Origin: Desulfosporosinus orientis DSM 765
Lineage (GTDB): Bacteria > Bacillota > Desulfitobacteriia > Desulfitobacteriales > Desulfitobacteriaceae
Reading direction: 5' to 3'
Length of the DNA stretch: 64,000 nt
NCBI RefSeq assembly: GCF_000235605.1
Contig: NC_016584.1
Coordinates: 236,001 to 300,000, forward strand
This document shows, one piece after another, positions 9,938-19,937 of the stretch (positions are counted from its first letter, which is position 1; the number at the start of each line of letters is the position of its first letter). The notes under the pieces are model-generated. The model was not told where the DNA came from. It saw nothing but the letters and a program-made list of their open reading frames with translations, and did no database searches. The translations under genes were made by a program, and so were the position numbers.

Positions 9938-10378
9938 ATGAAACTGCATGAATTAAAGCCTGCAAAAGGATCAACGCATGCACCTAAACGCTTGGGTCGA
10001 GGCATTGGTTCCGGACATGGTAAAACTGCCGGAAAAGGACACAAAGGTCAAAACTCACGGGCAGGCGGAGGAGTTCGTCCCGGTTTTGAAGGCGGTCAAA
10101 ATCCACTGTTCCGAAGAACCCCTAAACGTGGTTTTAATAATATCTCCAGGAAAGAGATTGTCCCCATTAATGTGCGTGACTTAGAACGTTTTGAGGATGG
10201 CGCAGTAGTAACCATTGAAAGCCTCTTTGAAATCGGTTTAATTAAAGCTGTTAAAGATGGCGTCAAGATTCTCGCAACAGGGGACTTGACAAAAGCACTG
10301 ACAGTCAAAATTGACAAAGTCAGCCCAGCAGCGGCACAGAAGATAGTTGCGGCGGGTGGAAAAGTAGAGGTGGAATAG
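9938..10378 (+). CDS. rplO: 50S ribosomal protein L15
   Basis: L15 is a late-assembly 23S rRNA-binding protein. The 146-aa product [20 protein letters not shown] has the Gly-rich basic segment [23 protein letters not shown] 9938 fits AAGGAGGTG at 9919-9927; the ATG at 9929 is 1 nt from that site. One base separates it from secY. Confidence 0.96.
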   Translation: MKLHELKPAKGSTHAPKRLGRGIGSGHGKTAGKGHKGQNSRAGGGVRPGFEGGQNPLFRRTPKRGFNNISRKEIVPINVRDLERFEDGAVVTIESLFEIGLIKAVKDGVKILATGDLTKALTVKIDKVSPAAAQKIVAAGGKVEVE

Positions 10379-10379
10379 G

Positions 10380-11666
10380 ATGGCTGTCGACTCCCTGAAG
10401 AATGCATGGAATGTAGGGGAGCTCAGGAAAAAGATCGGCTATACACTGCTGATGTTCCTGATTTTCCGAATTGGAGCACATATTCCAACTCCTTATATTG
10501 ATCGTGACACATTGAATCAAATGCTTGGCTCGGGAGCCATCATGAATTTCATGAATACAATCTCCGGAGGGTCTTTCAAAAGTCTATCAGTTTTTGCGTT
10601 GAGTATTACTCCCTATATTACCGCTTCAATCATTCTTCAGCTTTTGACGATTGTCATTCCTTCACTCGAACGTCTGTCTAAAGAAGGCGACTTCGGGCGC
10701 AAAAAAATCACGCAGTACACTAGGTACAGCACTGTGGGTCTCGGATTTTTTCAAGCGTTTGGATTAACCTATGGGATTAGGGCTGCTGTATTGGTACCTA
10801 CTCCAGCTATGAAATGGCCCACATATCTACTGATAGCAATTGTTTTGACTGCTGGGACGTCTTTTCTAATGTGGCTTGGTGAGGCAATCACAGAAAAGGG
10901 GATTGGAAATGGTATTTCCCTGATCATCTTTGCAGGAATCGTTTCAAGAATCCCCACAGCTATGACCTCTTTATGGGATATGTTAAGAGTTGGGGAGATT
11001 AACTCTCTTACGATTATTGGACTGGTTCTCATTGTTATCTTTGTCACCGCGGGCGTTATCTATGTCCAAGAAGGACAGCGCCGGGTTACGGTTCAATATG
11101 CCAAGAGAGTTGTGGGACGACGGGTATATGGCGGCCAAAGCAGTCATATACCATTAAAGGTGAATCAAGCAGGTGTCATACCTGTCATTTTTGCCATCTC
11201 TTTGCTTGCTTTCCCACAGACTATCGCTTCGTGGATGCCGACATCGGCCTTTGCGCAATTTGTAAGCAAATGGTTCAGCATGAATGGCAGTATAACCTCA
11301 ATACCTTATATGCTGGTCTATGGTGCGCTCATTATCTTCTTTACGTACTTCTACACTGCAATCACCTTCAATCCTGTTGATGTTGCAGATAATTTGAAGA
11401 AGTACGGGGGGTTCATCCCCGGCCTTCGACCTGGGCGACCAACGGCAGAATATTTAACAAAAGTATTAAACCGTATTACTCTCGCAGGTGGTATATTTCT
11501 CGCTTTGATCGCAGTCCTACCGACACTAGTTATTGGAGTTACCGGACTCAAGAACATCTATTTTGGAGGTACATCCCTTCTGATTGTGGTTGGGGTTGCG
11601 CTGGATACGATGAAACAAATTGAATCCCAACTTATGTCGAGGCATTATCAAGGATTTATGAGATAA
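10380..11666 (+). CDS. secY: Preprotein translocase subunit SecY
   Basis: SecY is the central channel of the SecYEG translocase in the cytoplasmic membrane. The 428-aa product has about ten hydrophobic segments, the signature GIGNGISLIIFAGI near residue 180, and cytoplasmic loop residues (GQRRVTVQYAKRVVGRRVYGG) that contact SecA. It starts one base after the rplO stop, with AGAGGTGG as ribosome-binding site. Confidence 0.98.
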   Translation: MAVDSLKNAWNVGELRKKIGYTLLMFLIFRIGAHIPTPYIDRDTLNQMLGSGAIMNFMNTISGGSFKSLSVFALSITPYITASIILQLLTIVIPSLERLSKEGDFGRKKITQYTRYSTVGLGFFQAFGLTYGIRAAVLVPTPAMKWPTYLLIAIVLTAGTSFLMWLGEAITEKGIGNGISLIIFAGIVSRIPTAMTSLWDMLRVGEINSLTIIGLVLIVIFVTAGVIYVQEGQRRVTVQYAKRVVGRRVYGGQSSHIPLKVNQAGVIPVIFAISLLAFPQTIASWMPTSAFAQFVSKWFSMNGSITSIPYMLVYGALIIFFTYFYTAITFNPVDVADNLKKYGGFIPGLRPGRPTAEYLTKVLNRITLAGGIFLALIAVLPTLVIGVTGLKNIYFGGTSLLIVVGVALDTMKQIESQLMSRHYQGFMR

Positions 11667-12320
<654 letters not shown>

Positions 12321-12325
12321 AAAGC

Positions 12326-13072
12326 ATGATAGAGCTGAAAAATGCGAGTCAAATAGCTCGGATGCGTAATGCGGGGCGGATCGTAGCTGAAACACTTGCC
12401 CTGATTCGTGAGCACGCAAAGCCCGGTGTTACGACGCTCGAACTAGATCGCATAGCAGAAAAATATATTCGTTCACAGGGAGCCATACCGGCGTTTAAAG
12501 GTTATAACGGATTTCCGGCAACGCTGTGTACCTCTGTCAATGAACAGGTAGTTCACGGAATACCCGGTTTAAGGATTCTAGAATCTGGGGATATTATTAG
12601 TATTGATTGTGGTGCACTTAAAGATGGATACTTTGGAGATGCTGCAGTTACTTTGCCAATTGGAGACGTTAACGCAGACATCCAAAGACTGTTAAAGGTG
12701 ACCGAAGAATCTCTGATGTTAGGTATTGCAAAAGCAAACGTAGGCAACCGCCTATATGATGTTTCTAATGCGGTCCAAACACACGTAGAAGGCAATGGCT
12801 TTTCTGTTGTACGTGATTATGTTGGTCACGGAATTGGGAAAGCCATGCACGAGGATCCCCAGATCCCTAATTTTGGCAAACCGGGCCGAGGGCCACGACT
12901 CGAGGTAGGTATGGCCTTGGCTATTGAACCCATGGTGAACATGGGTACGTATGAAGTGCAGACGCTAAAAGATCGCTGGACCGTGGTTACGAAAGATAAA
13001 CGGCCATCGGCCCATTTTGAACACACGGTTGCAATTACGGAAAATGGCCTGGAAATTCTAACTCGATGTTAG
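12326..13072 (+). CDS. map: Methionine aminopeptidase, type I
   Basis: Removes the initiator Met from nascent proteins using two divalent metals. The 248-aa product lacks an N-terminal extension and has metal ligands in ISIDCGALKDGYFGDAAVT (two Asp), GHGIGKAMHEDP (His) and AIEPMVNMG (Glu). The start is 5 bp after the adk stop without a strong ribosome-binding site, suggesting coupling to adk translation. The KOW-domain gene that some Firmicutes carry between map and infA is absent. Confidence 0.96.
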   Translation: MIELKNASQIARMRNAGRIVAETLALIREHAKPGVTTLELDRIAEKYIRSQGAIPAFKGYNGFPATLCTSVNEQVVHGIPGLRILESGDIISIDCGALKDGYFGDAAVTLPIGDVNADIQRLLKVTEESLMLGIAKANVGNRLYDVSNAVQTHVEGNGFSVVRDYVGHGIGKAMHEDPQIPNFGKPGRGPRLEVGMALAIEPMVNMGTYEVQTLKDRWTVVTKDKRPSAHFEHTVAITENGLEILTRC

Positions 13073-13108
13073 GTTGGAGGCAGGGAATGCCAAGGGAGGG
13101 GTGAAAAC

Positions 13109-13327
13109 ATGTCAAAAGAAGACGTAATTGAAGTAGAAGGCAAAGTCTTGGAGCCATTGCCAAATGCTATGTTTCAAGTAGAATTAGCCAATGGGCATAA
13201 AGTTTTGGCACATGTCTCCGGGAAAATTCGCATGAATTTTATTAGGATTCTTCCAGGAGATCGGGTTACAGTGGAGCTTTCCCCTTATGATCTGTCCAGA
13301 GGGAGAATCACATACAGGTTTAAGTAA
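13109..13327 (+). CDS. infA: Translation initiation factor IF-1
   Basis: IF-1 occupies the A site during initiation. The 72-aa OB-fold protein [20 protein letters not shown] is full length and ends [11 protein letters not shown]. The GGGAGGGGTG site is well placed. Confidence 0.97.
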   Translation: MSKEDVIEVEGKVLEPLPNAMFQVELANGHKVLAHVSGKIRMNFIRILPGDRVTVELSPYDLSRGRITYRFK

Positions 13328-13345
13328 ACCAAAGGAGGGATTACA

Positions 13346-13459
13346 GTGAAAGTAAAGCCTTCTGTTAAAAAGATCTGTGAAAAATGTAAAATTATTCGTC
13401 GCCATGGTAAAGTCATGGTTATATGTGAGAATCCGAAACACAAGCAAAGACAAGGCTAA
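13346..13459 (+). CDS. rpmJ: 50S ribosomal protein L36
   Basis: L36 is the smallest 50S protein. I translated a 37-aa ORF with GTG start ([20 protein letters not shown]) preceded by AAAGGAGGG. It keeps the zinc ligands C11, C14, C27 and H32, so this is the zinc-containing form. It sits between infA and rpsM, as expected. Confidence 0.96.
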   Translation: MKVKPSVKKICEKCKIIRRHGKVMVICENPKHKQRQG

Positions 13460-13467
13460 AATAGTTT

Positions 13468-13506
13468 CGGTTGCGCGGCTGATTGGAGCAAGCCTCCAAT
13501 GCACCG
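13468..13506 (+). promoter_or_regulatory. Two-part hairpin upstream of rpsM
   Basis: A perfect 7-bp stem (13482-13488 with 13494-13500) is enclosed by a second 4-bp stem (13468-13471 with 13503-13506). It lies in the 94-bp gap between rpmJ and rpsM and has no U-run. It could be a leader for the alpha segment (rpsM-rpsK-rpsD-rpoA); that role is inferred from position only. Confidence 0.3.
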
Positions 13507-13553
13507 ATTTTATATTATTCCAGAACTGAAATAGTTGGAGGTGTAAATTTTAG

Positions 13554-13925
13554 ATGGCACGTATCGCTGGAGTTGACTTACCGCGCGAGAAACGCTTAGA
13601 GATTGCCTTAACCTATATTTATGGTATTGGGCTACCGACTTCACACAAGATTCTCGCAAAAACCGGCGTAAGCCCAGATATCCGAGTTCGCGACTTGTCA
13701 GAAGATGAAGTCAGCAAGCTTCGGGAAGTTATTGATAAAGAGTATAAAATTGAAGGCGACTTGCGTCGCGAAGTTTCCCTCAATATTAAACGTCTTATGG
13801 AAATTGGTTCCTATCGCGGACTGCGCCATCGTCGTGGGCTTCCGGTTCGAGGCCAACGTACGAAAACCAATGCTCGAACCCGCAAAGGACCTGCTAAGAC
13901 TGTTGGAGCAAAACGTAAGAAGTAA
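13554..13925 (+). CDS. rpsM: 30S ribosomal protein S13
   Basis: S13 bridges to the 50S and contacts P-site tRNA. The 123-aa product [20 protein letters not shown] keeps the conserved [20 protein letters not shown] segment and a basic tail. The site GGAGGTG is about 11 nt upstream. Confidence 0.97.
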   Translation: MARIAGVDLPREKRLEIALTYIYGIGLPTSHKILAKTGVSPDIRVRDLSEDEVSKLREVIDKEYKIEGDLRREVSLNIKRLMEIGSYRGLRHRRGLPVRGQRTKTNARTRKGPAKTVGAKRKK

Positions 13926-13943
13926 TAAGGAGGGATAACCGAG

Positions 13944-14333
13944 ATGGCACGTAAAGTTGTCCGGACAAAACGCCGGGAACGCAAAAATATTGAAAGTGGA
14001 GTAGCCCACATTAAATCCACTTTCAACAATACTATGGTGACCATTACGGATACCAGCGGGAACGCACTCTCCTGGTCAAGTGCTGGTTCACTTGGATTTA
14101 AGGGATCCCGTAAGAGCACACCGTTCGCAGCACAAATGGCTGCCGAGACCTGTGCCAAAGCCGCAATGGAACATGGCTTAAAAGAAGTAGAGTGCTATGT
14201 TAAAGGACCTGGAGCCGGTCGTGAAGCTGCTATTCGCGCCCTGCAAGCTGCAGGCTTAGAAGTGAATTTGATTAAAGACGTGACACCGATTCCACACAAT
14301 GGCTGTCGGCCACCGAAACGCAGAAGGGTATAG
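13944..14333 (+). CDS. rpsK: 30S ribosomal protein S11
   Basis: S11 forms part of the platform near the E site. The 129-aa product [19 protein letters not shown] has the signature [18 protein letters not shown] and ends [13 protein letters not shown]. The site TAAGGAGGG overlaps the spacer from rpsM. Confidence 0.97.
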   Translation: MARKVVRTKRRERKNIESGVAHIKSTFNNTMVTITDTSGNALSWSSAGSLGFKGSRKSTPFAAQMAAETCAKAAMEHGLKEVECYVKGPGAGREAAIRALQAAGLEVNLIKDVTPIPHNGCRPPKRRRV

Positions 14334-14346
14334 GAGGTGTGTAATC

Positions 14347-14976
14347 ATGGCTAGATATTCTGGACCAGTCTGTCGCTTATGTCGTCGGGAAGGAATGAAG
14401 TTGTTCCTTAAAGGCGAACGTTGTTATACAGGAAAATGCGCAATAGACCGTCGTGCTTACGCTCCTGGACAACACGGTCAAGCCCGAGCTAAGAAGCCAA
14501 CAGATTTTGGTCTTCAATTGCGAGAAAAACAAAAAGCACGCCGCTTATATGGCGTTTTGGAAAAACAATTCCGGAGTTACTTTGACGAAGCTGCACGCCG
14601 CAAAGGGGTTACTGGTGAAACCCTGCTTAGCCTTTTGGAACGCAGACTGGATAATGTCGTATTCCAATTAGGTTTTGCTGCATCCCGTGCAGAAGGGCGT
14701 CAACTTGTAAGTCATGGTCATTTTACCGTTAATGGTCGAAAAGTTAATATCGCTTCCTATTCAGTACGTGCTGGTGAAGTCATTGCTGTTAAAGAAGGCA
14801 GTAAGAGCTCTCCACGTATGAAACAACTCCTCGAAAACCTGGGTTCTCGTGCAGTTCCCGGTTGGTTGAGCTTGGATGCCAATTCTGCTTCTGGAACTGT
14901 AGTCGCACTGCCTACTCGTGAAGATATTCAACTGCCCATCCAGGAACACCTCATCGTGGAGAAATACTCCCGTTAA
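14347..14976 (+). CDS. rpsD: 30S ribosomal protein S4, zinc-binding form
   Basis: S4 nucleates 16S rRNA assembly. The 209-aa product has an N-terminal zinc site (C9, C12, C26, C31) and an S4 RNA-binding domain ([21 protein letters not shown]) near residue 100. ATG 14347 is placed by TAGGAGGTG overlapping the rpsK stop; an in-frame ATG at 14299 lies inside rpsK and is rejected. Confidence 0.96.
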   Translation: MARYSGPVCRLCRREGMKLFLKGERCYTGKCAIDRRAYAPGQHGQARAKKPTDFGLQLREKQKARRLYGVLEKQFRSYFDEAARRKGVTGETLLSLLERRLDNVVFQLGFAASRAEGRQLVSHGHFTVNGRKVNIASYSVRAGEVIAVKEGSKSSPRMKQLLENLGSRAVPGWLSLDANSASGTVVALPTREDIQLPIQEHLIVEKYSR

Positions 14977-15045
14977 TGTTGACGTTCAACCCATTTGGGT
15001 CGGATGGTTTGTATATCAAGTTCTCGAGAAAGAAGGTGCATTTCG

Positions 15046-15993
15046 ATGTTAGAAATCGAGAAGCCCAGAATCGAGTGTATCGAGCGTTCTGAAGATAACT
15101 CCTATGCAAAATTCGTTGTTGAACCTCTAGAGCGAGGATATGGGATTACGTTAGGGAATTCCCTTAGGCGGATTCTACTATCCTCTCTCGAGGGATCGGC
15201 GGTAACATCAGTCAAAATCGAGGGAGTACTCCACGAGTTCTCAACGATTCCGGGTGTTTTGGAAGACGTTACGGACATTATACTCAATCTGAAGTCTCTT
15301 GCTCTAAAAGGCTATACGGATGAGCCTCGGGTTATTCGTATAGAGGCACAGGGTGAAGGGGTTGTCACAGCTGGGGATATCATAACTGACCCAGATATTG
15401 AGATTTTGAACAAAGACTTAAAAATAGCTACCTTAGACAAAGATGGTCGTTTGTATATGGAAATGACGGTAGAACGTGGTCGCGGTTATGTTTCTGCAGA
15501 TAAGAACAAGAAGCCGGATCATGTTATAGGAGTTATCCCTATTGATTCTATCTTTGCTCCGATTTATAAGGTTAACTACACGGTCGAAGATACGCGGGTT
15601 GGTCAAATCACAGACTATGATAAACTAACCCTTGAGGCATGGTCAAATGGCAGTATATCACCAGAAGAGGCTACCAGTTCGGCAGCTAAAATTCTAAGTG
15701 ATCATCTGCGCTTATTTATGGGACTCACTGATAAACTCAATAATGTTGAGGTTTTAGTGGAAAAAGAAGAGGAAGCCAAAGATAAAATCCTTGAGATGAC
15801 GATTGAGGAATTAGATCTGTCTGTTCGTTCCTACAATTGCCTGAAACGGGCAGGGATTAACTCCGTTGAAGAGTTAACTCAGAAAACGGAAGAGGACATG
15901 ATTAAAGTACGTAACCTTGGTCGCAAGTCTTTGGAAGAAGTGGAACTTAAACTTAAGGACTTGGGTTTATCTTTCCGGCCTGCTGAAGACTAA
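15046..15993 (+). CDS. rpoA: RNA polymerase subunit alpha
   Basis: Alpha dimerises to nucleate core RNA polymerase; its C-terminal domain binds UP elements and activators. The 315-aa product [19 protein letters not shown] has the N-terminal domain with [18 protein letters not shown] and the C-terminal domain ([22 protein letters not shown]). ATG 15046 follows AGAAGGTG; upstream in-frame starts give a non-homologous tail. Confidence 0.97.
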   Translation: MLEIEKPRIECIERSEDNSYAKFVVEPLERGYGITLGNSLRRILLSSLEGSAVTSVKIEGVLHEFSTIPGVLEDVTDIILNLKSLALKGYTDEPRVIRIEAQGEGVVTAGDIITDPDIEILNKDLKIATLDKDGRLYMEMTVERGRGYVSADKNKKPDHVIGVIPIDSIFAPIYKVNYTVEDTRVGQITDYDKLTLEAWSNGSISPEEATSSAAKILSDHLRLFMGLTDKLNNVEVLVEKEEEAKDKILEMTIEELDLSVRSYNCLKRAGINSVEELTQKTEEDMIKVRNLGRKSLEEVELKLKDLGLSFRPAED

Positions 15994-16018
15994 TTCGGTG
16001 CAAAGGAGGGGAATGTAA

Positions 16019-16357
16019 TTGGCTTACCGCAAGTTAGGAAAAAACTCAGGTCATCGCGGGGCAATGTTGCGTAACATTGTCACTTCCCTGTTACGACATG
16101 AGCGTATTGAAACAACTGAAGCACGCGCCAAGGAACTAAGCGCAATTGCTGAAAAAATGATAACACTCGGCAAACAAGGAGATTTAGTAGCTCGTCGCTC
16201 GACGATGGCTTATCTCATGGATGAAGATGTTGTTAAAAAATTGTTTGATACTATCGCGCCGAAATATGCTGACCGTCAAGGCGGCTATACTCGAATCATG
16301 AGACTCGGCTTACGTCGGGGAGATGCTGCCACAATGGTTATCATCGAACTCGTGTAA
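16019..16357 (+). CDS. rplQ: 50S ribosomal protein L17
   Basis: L17 sits near the tunnel exit. The 112-aa product starts at TTG ([20 protein letters not shown]) after AAAGGAGGGG. It is the last gene of the large ribosomal run, followed within 20 bp by a terminator. The ecfA1-ecfA2-ecfT transporter genes that often follow rplQ in Firmicutes are absent here. Confidence 0.97.
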   Translation: MAYRKLGKNSGHRGAMLRNIVTSLLRHERIETTEARAKELSAIAEKMITLGKQGDLVARRSTMAYLMDEDVVKKLFDTIAPKYADRQGGYTRIMRLGLRRGDAATMVIIELV

Positions 16358-16372
16358 ATGCGGTATTAAAAG

Positions 16373-16410
16373 GCCGGGTTGCTTACAAATGTAATGCATA
16401 CCCGGCTTTT
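16373..16410 (+). terminator. Rho-independent terminator after rplQ
   Basis: GCCGGGT (16373-16379) pairs with ACCCGGC (16400-16406), followed by TTTT. It closes the S10-spc-alpha run. Confidence 0.8.
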
Positions 16411-16502
16411 GCAATACTAAACCTCATTCCATTGAGCAGAGCAGGAGGATATCTCAGATTATTGTGGAGTTGGGGCTATCGTATTATGGAGGCTAAGTGT
16501 AT

Positions 16503-17291
16503 ATGCGTAATATTTGTTTAAAACTGGCCTATGATGGAACCAATTATCATGGATTCCAGCGACAAGCTGAAGCCTATGGCCCAACAATCCAGGGAACTTT
16601 GGAAAAGGTATGGGAGAAACTCGTTAAGGAAAAGGTAGCTATAACAATGGCAGGTCGTACCGATGCAGGTGTACACGCGTTAGGTCAGATTGTAAACTTT
16701 ATGACAGCCTCCAGAATTCCAGAAGAAAAAATACCGAAGGCCTTTAATAGTCTGCTCCCTAAGGACATTCGCATCCTTCAGGCTGAATGTGTGCCGGATG
16801 AGTTTAGCTCACGGTGGTCTGCAAAATGGAAGCGCTATGATTACCGGATTGACAACAAACTGATTCCGGACATCTTTAACCGCCTCTATGCTGCTCATGA
16901 ACCGATTCCATTAAAAATAGATCTGATGCAGCAAGCGGCATTATTAATGGAGGGAAGGCACAATTTTAAAACATTTGCAGCTTCCGGTGGAGACAGCAAG
17001 AGCTTTGAGCGAACGATCTACCGATGTCAAGTTTACGAAGAAGATAACAAAATGATTAGAGTATCTTGTGTTGGGGACGGTTTTTTATACCATATGGTTC
17101 GTATAATTGTTGGGACATTGCTTGAGGTAGGTAAGGGAAAAACTCTTCCACAAAAAATTCCGGAAATTATCGCCAGCCAAGACCGGGATCGGGCTCGAAT
17201 GATTGCCCCAGCACGTGGATTAACTCTTATACATGTCAATTATTCAAATGAAAGTCCCTTTGAAATATTTCAAGACTTAGGTAGTGGTTAA
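16503..17291 (+). CDS. truA: tRNA pseudouridine(38-40) synthase TruA
   Basis: Converts uridines 38-40 of tRNA anticodon arms to pseudouridine. The 262-aa product MRNICLKLAYDGTNYHGFQR has the catalytic motif AGRTDAGVHA with the nucleophile D54. ATG 16503 has about 10 nt to GGAGG; GTG 16497 is closer than usual. It precedes rplM-rpsI, a common neighbour in Firmicutes. Confidence 0.95.
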   Translation: MRNICLKLAYDGTNYHGFQRQAEAYGPTIQGTLEKVWEKLVKEKVAITMAGRTDAGVHALGQIVNFMTASRIPEEKIPKAFNSLLPKDIRILQAECVPDEFSSRWSAKWKRYDYRIDNKLIPDIFNRLYAAHEPIPLKIDLMQQAALLMEGRHNFKTFAASGGDSKSFERTIYRCQVYEEDNKMIRVSCVGDGFLYHMVRIIVGTLLEVGKGKTLPQKIPEIIASQDRDRARMIAPARGLTLIHVNYSNESPFEIFQDLGSG

Positions 17292-17305
17292 GATAAAAAT
17301 GAAAC

Positions 17306-17334
17306 TTGACATGGAGTTGATTTTAAAATAAAAT
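17306..17334 (+). promoter_or_regulatory. SigA promoter of rplM-rpsI
   Basis: TTGACA (17306-17311), a 17-bp spacer, then TAAAAT (17329-17334): a near-consensus vegetative promoter. The start point would be near 17341, giving a 5' leader of about 115 nt before rplM. Confidence 0.8.
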
Positions 17335-17361
17335 ACCAATATGAGTTTTTATGCCTTGGAT

Positions 17362-17412
17362 ATGATTGAGCCCCATGCCCCTGGCATACGCAAGCATGAT
17401 TGAGCCCCATGC
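17362..17412 (+). promoter_or_regulatory. rplM leader with 17-bp direct repeat
   Basis: The sequence ATGATTGAGCCCCATGC occurs at 17362-17378 and again at 17396-17412. Both copies lie inside the predicted 5' leader of rplM-rpsI. Rfam describes an L13 leader in this position in Firmicutes, so an autoregulatory element is plausible. I cannot confirm family membership by eye. Confidence 0.45.
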
Positions 17413-17455
17413 TAGTGAGAAAAAAACAGCAAACTTCTATATTGGAGGGAAAGTC

Positions 17456-17887
17456 ATGTCCACGTTTTTTGCGAAAGCACAAGAACAGGAGCGTAAATGG
17501 TATATTATTGACGCTGAGGGAGTCCCCTTGGGTCGTATTGCTACTGAAGCAGCACGTCTCCTGAGAGGTAAACATAAACCGACATTCACACCAAATGTTG
17601 ACACTGGAGATCATGTAATTATTATTAATGCTGCAAAAACTGTATTAACTGGAAACAAACTGAACGATAAGATGTATCGTCGCCATTCAGGATTTCCTGG
17701 TGGTTTAAAAGAGGTCACTTATAAAAAGTTAATGCAAACAATGCCTGAACGTGCTATGGAACATGCCGTGAAGGGAATGCTTCCTCATAACAAGTTGGGT
17801 GCCCAGATGTATACGAAATTAAAAGTGTACAAGGGAAATACACATCCACATCAAGCTCAACAACCTGAAATCTGGACAATTCAGTAG
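17456..17887 (+). CDS. rplM: 50S ribosomal protein L13
   Basis: L13 is an early 50S assembly protein. The 143-aa product [20 protein letters not shown] has the conserved [20 protein letters not shown] and GMLPHNKLG segments. ATG 17456 follows TTGGAGGG; an upstream in-frame ATG falls within the leader repeat and is not used. Cotranscribed with rpsI. Confidence 0.97.
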   Translation: MSTFFAKAQEQERKWYIIDAEGVPLGRIATEAARLLRGKHKPTFTPNVDTGDHVIIINAAKTVLTGNKLNDKMYRRHSGFPGGLKEVTYKKLMQTMPERAMEHAVKGMLPHNKLGAQMYTKLKVYKGNTHPHQAQQPEIWTIQ

Positions 17888-17904
17888 GAAGGAGGAAGTA
17901 AAAC

Positions 17905-18300
17905 ATGGCAACTCAATTACAATATATGGGGACAGGACGACGAAAAAATGCAATCGCCCGTGTCCGTCTTATTCCAGGCGAAGGAAAATTCACCATTAAT
18001 CAACGTGAAGTAGCAGAGTATTTCGGTAAGAAAACGCTGGAAATGATTGTTCAGCAACCTTTCAATATTACAGATACCGTTGCAAAATATGATGTTATTG
18101 CACTCGCTCATGGGGGTGGTACAACCGGTCAGGCTGGTGCAATCCGTTTAGGTATTGCTCGTGCTTTGCTGAAGGCTGATGCCAGTCTTCGTCCAAGTCT
18201 CAAAAGAGCTGGTTTCCTGACACGTGACCCACGCATGAAAGAACGCCGCAAATACGGCTTAAAGAAAGCTCGTAAGGCTCCACAGTTCTCAAAACGTTAA
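17905..18300 (+). CDS. rpsI: 30S ribosomal protein S9
   Basis: S9 reaches P-site tRNA with its C-terminal tail. The 131-aa product [20 protein letters not shown] ends in the invariant basic tail [21 protein letters not shown] lies upstream, 17 bp after rplM. Confidence 0.97.
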   Translation: MATQLQYMGTGRRKNAIARVRLIPGEGKFTINQREVAEYFGKKTLEMIVQQPFNITDTVAKYDVIALAHGGGTTGQAGAIRLGIARALLKADASLRPSLKRAGFLTRDPRMKERRKYGLKKARKAPQFSKR

Positions 18301-18341
18301 GCCAAGAAAGTTTGTGCTGCAAAGCCGAGCCTCTGCAAATC

Positions 18342-18369
18342 AAAGGAAGGGATTTATCCCTTCCTTTTC
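18342..18369 (+). terminator. Terminator after rpsI
   Basis: An 11-bp stem, AAAGGAAGGGA with TCCCTTCCTTT, with a short TTTA loop, ends the rplM-rpsI transcript. Confidence 0.8.
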
Positions 18370-18380
18370 GTCGTACTAAT

Positions 18381-18512
18381 CAGAAAGTATAACCTTTTAT
18401 TCATACTGCAAGAAGGTTTAACCCTTGCGAAGACAGTGTCTTCGTCGTCTGTAGCATAAGTGTAAGCAACGGTTTCGCCTTCGCTAAGGCTCGGCAAAGC
18501 CGGGTTTTCTAT
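18381..18512. repeat. Dispersed intergenic repeat, copy 1 (longer)
   Basis: Starts CAGAAAGTATAAC and contains ATACTGCAAGAAGG and the hairpin CGAAGACAGTGTCTTCG, ending near GTTTTCTA. The first 64 nt match a second copy at 61943-62006 with only scattered changes. Copy 1 carries about 45 extra bases before the shared right end. Small, non-coding, with internal hairpins and no transposase: it behaves like a MITE- or REP-like intergenic element. Confidence 0.65.
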
Positions 18513-18533
18513 ATTTTTCAGACAAGCAAAACG

Positions 18534-18561
18534 CATATTCTGAATATCTCCCCCATAAGGT
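18534..18561 (+). promoter_or_regulatory. Possible SigE-type sporulation promoter for cwlD
   Basis: CATATT (18534-18539), a 14-bp spacer, then CATAAGGT (18554-18561) resembles the mother-cell SigE pattern (ATATT, 13-15 bp, CATAnnnT). In Bacillus subtilis cwlD is sporulation-controlled. The -10 deviates in two central positions. Confidence 0.4.
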
Positions 18562-18591
18562 AAGACGGAATAGACTAGGGGAGGGTGAAGA

Positions 18592-19323
18592 ATGAAAAGA
18601 ATTTTAGTTATAAGTATGAAATGGCGCAAGATTTATTTTGGAATGATGTTTATCCTTTTTTTAGTAATTCTTTCGGTTGTTGGCTTTAACAGGCAAGATA
18701 AAGAAATATGGAGTTGGACCTTGGGTGACCGAGTTGTGGTAATCGATGCAGGTCATGGAGGAGTAGACCCAGGGGCAGTTGGTATAAACAAAGTATTAGA
18801 AAAAGACATTACTTTAGGTGTGTCGAAACGTTTACAGTCTCTGCTTCAGCAAGGTGGATCAAAAGTTATTATGGTACGTGATGATGATAGCGATTTAGGA
18901 ACCTCAGAGGGTCTTTTACGTCGTAAAAGAGAGGATCTGGCTAAAAGAATTCAACTGGCTATGGATTCTCAAGCAGAAGTGTACCTAAGTATCCATGCCA
19001 ATAGTTTTCCTGACGCAAAACTTTTTGGAGCACAGACCTTCTACCATTCAGATTCTCCTGAAGGAAAGTTATTGGCTCAGTCCATCCAGCAAGCCTTAAA
19101 CACCATGACAAATGGCAAGAGAATCGCGAAAGGAAACCAAGATATCTACGTATTAAAAAAGGCAAATCAAGCGGCTGTTACAGTAGAGCTTGGTTTTCTC
19201 TCAAATCCTCAAGAAGAACAGTTGCTAACAACCCTTGACTATCAACAGAAACTGGCAATTGCTATTTATCAAGGTCTAGGAAATTATTTCGCAAAGCAGG
19301 CAGAACATCAAAGTGCAGATTAA
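18592..19323 (+). CDS. cwlD: N-acetylmuramoyl-L-alanine amidase CwlD
   Basis: CwlD cleaves the peptide from muramic acid during spore cortex formation, the first step toward muramic-delta-lactam that germination enzymes recognise. The 243-aa product has an N-terminal membrane segment (about residues 12-30) and a single Amidase_3 domain. Zinc-site motifs are VVVIDAGHGGVDPGAVG, a Glu in VLEKDI, SIHANS, and the catalytic Glu in TVELGFLSN. The start follows GGGAGGGTG. It shows that the host makes spores. Confidence 0.9.
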   Translation: MKRILVISMKWRKIYFGMMFILFLVILSVVGFNRQDKEIWSWTLGDRVVVIDAGHGGVDPGAVGINKVLEKDITLGVSKRLQSLLQQGGSKVIMVRDDDSDLGTSEGLLRRKREDLAKRIQLAMDSQAEVYLSIHANSFPDAKLFGAQTFYHSDSPEGKLLAQSIQQALNTMTNGKRIAKGNQDIYVLKKANQAAVTVELGFLSNPQEEQLLTTLDYQQKLAIAIYQGLGNYFAKQAEHQSAD

Positions 19324-19424
19324 TAATAAATTTTGTAGAACAATGTTAGCTTTTGCAGGGAAACCATTTTCTTTCGCGAATGTCTAAATTGGAGTTAAGA
19401 TATCTATGAAAGTAGGGAGCATAT

Positions 19425-19937
19425 GTGGATTTCCTGCCTATAATATTATTTCTGTTAGGAGTTGTCTTTTTATTTTTGGGTTGGCGTTGGAATAATACAC
19501 CCGATGAAGAAACCTTAACAGCCTTAAAAGGTTTGGCCTACTTGAAAAAAGAGCTAGTTCGGGTTCAAGATCAGGTTATTGATCTTGAAGGGAAACTATT
19601 GGAAGCTAAGGAAGATAATCTTCCAGAGGTCATGCAGAAAGAGATCCTGATAAAGGAAAATGAAACAGAGGTATTGGAGCCTAAGACCAATGAATTTGAA
19701 TCCCAACAATTCGCTCTTCTAAAAAATGCTGCCTTTGAAGGTTTTAATTCTACAGAAACGCGTAGGCCCAATAACGGGGCTGAAGTAAACTCTCAGCTAT
19801 CACCAAAGTATCAAGAGGTATTGGAGCTTGCTGCCGGAGGGGAATGCATACCCGATATTGCCCAGCGGTTATTTCTAAGTCAAGATGCAGTAGCTATGGT
19901 ATTGCGCATGCAGCCAGACGGGGGTAATGATAATTGA
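19425..19937 (+). CDS. Membrane-anchored coiled-coil protein, unknown function
   Basis: A 170-aa product with GTG start. It has one N-terminal transmembrane segment (residues 3-20), a predicted coiled coil (about 30-65, KKELVRVQDQVIDLEGKLLE), an acidic linker, and a C-terminal helical segment (about 128-165, YQEVLELAAGGECIPDIAQR). The latter resembles the helix-turn-helix-like end of DUF6115-type proteins. It overlaps the next gene by 4 bases, so the two form a coupled pair downstream of cwlD. I do not recognise a specific function. Confidence 0.75.
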   Translation: MDFLPIILFLLGVVFLFLGWRWNNTPDEETLTALKGLAYLKKELVRVQDQVIDLEGKLLEAKEDNLPEVMQKEILIKENETEVLEPKTNEFESQQFALLKNAAFEGFNSTETRRPNNGAEVNSQLSPKYQEVLELAAGGECIPDIAQRLFLSQDAVAMVLRMQPDGGNDN

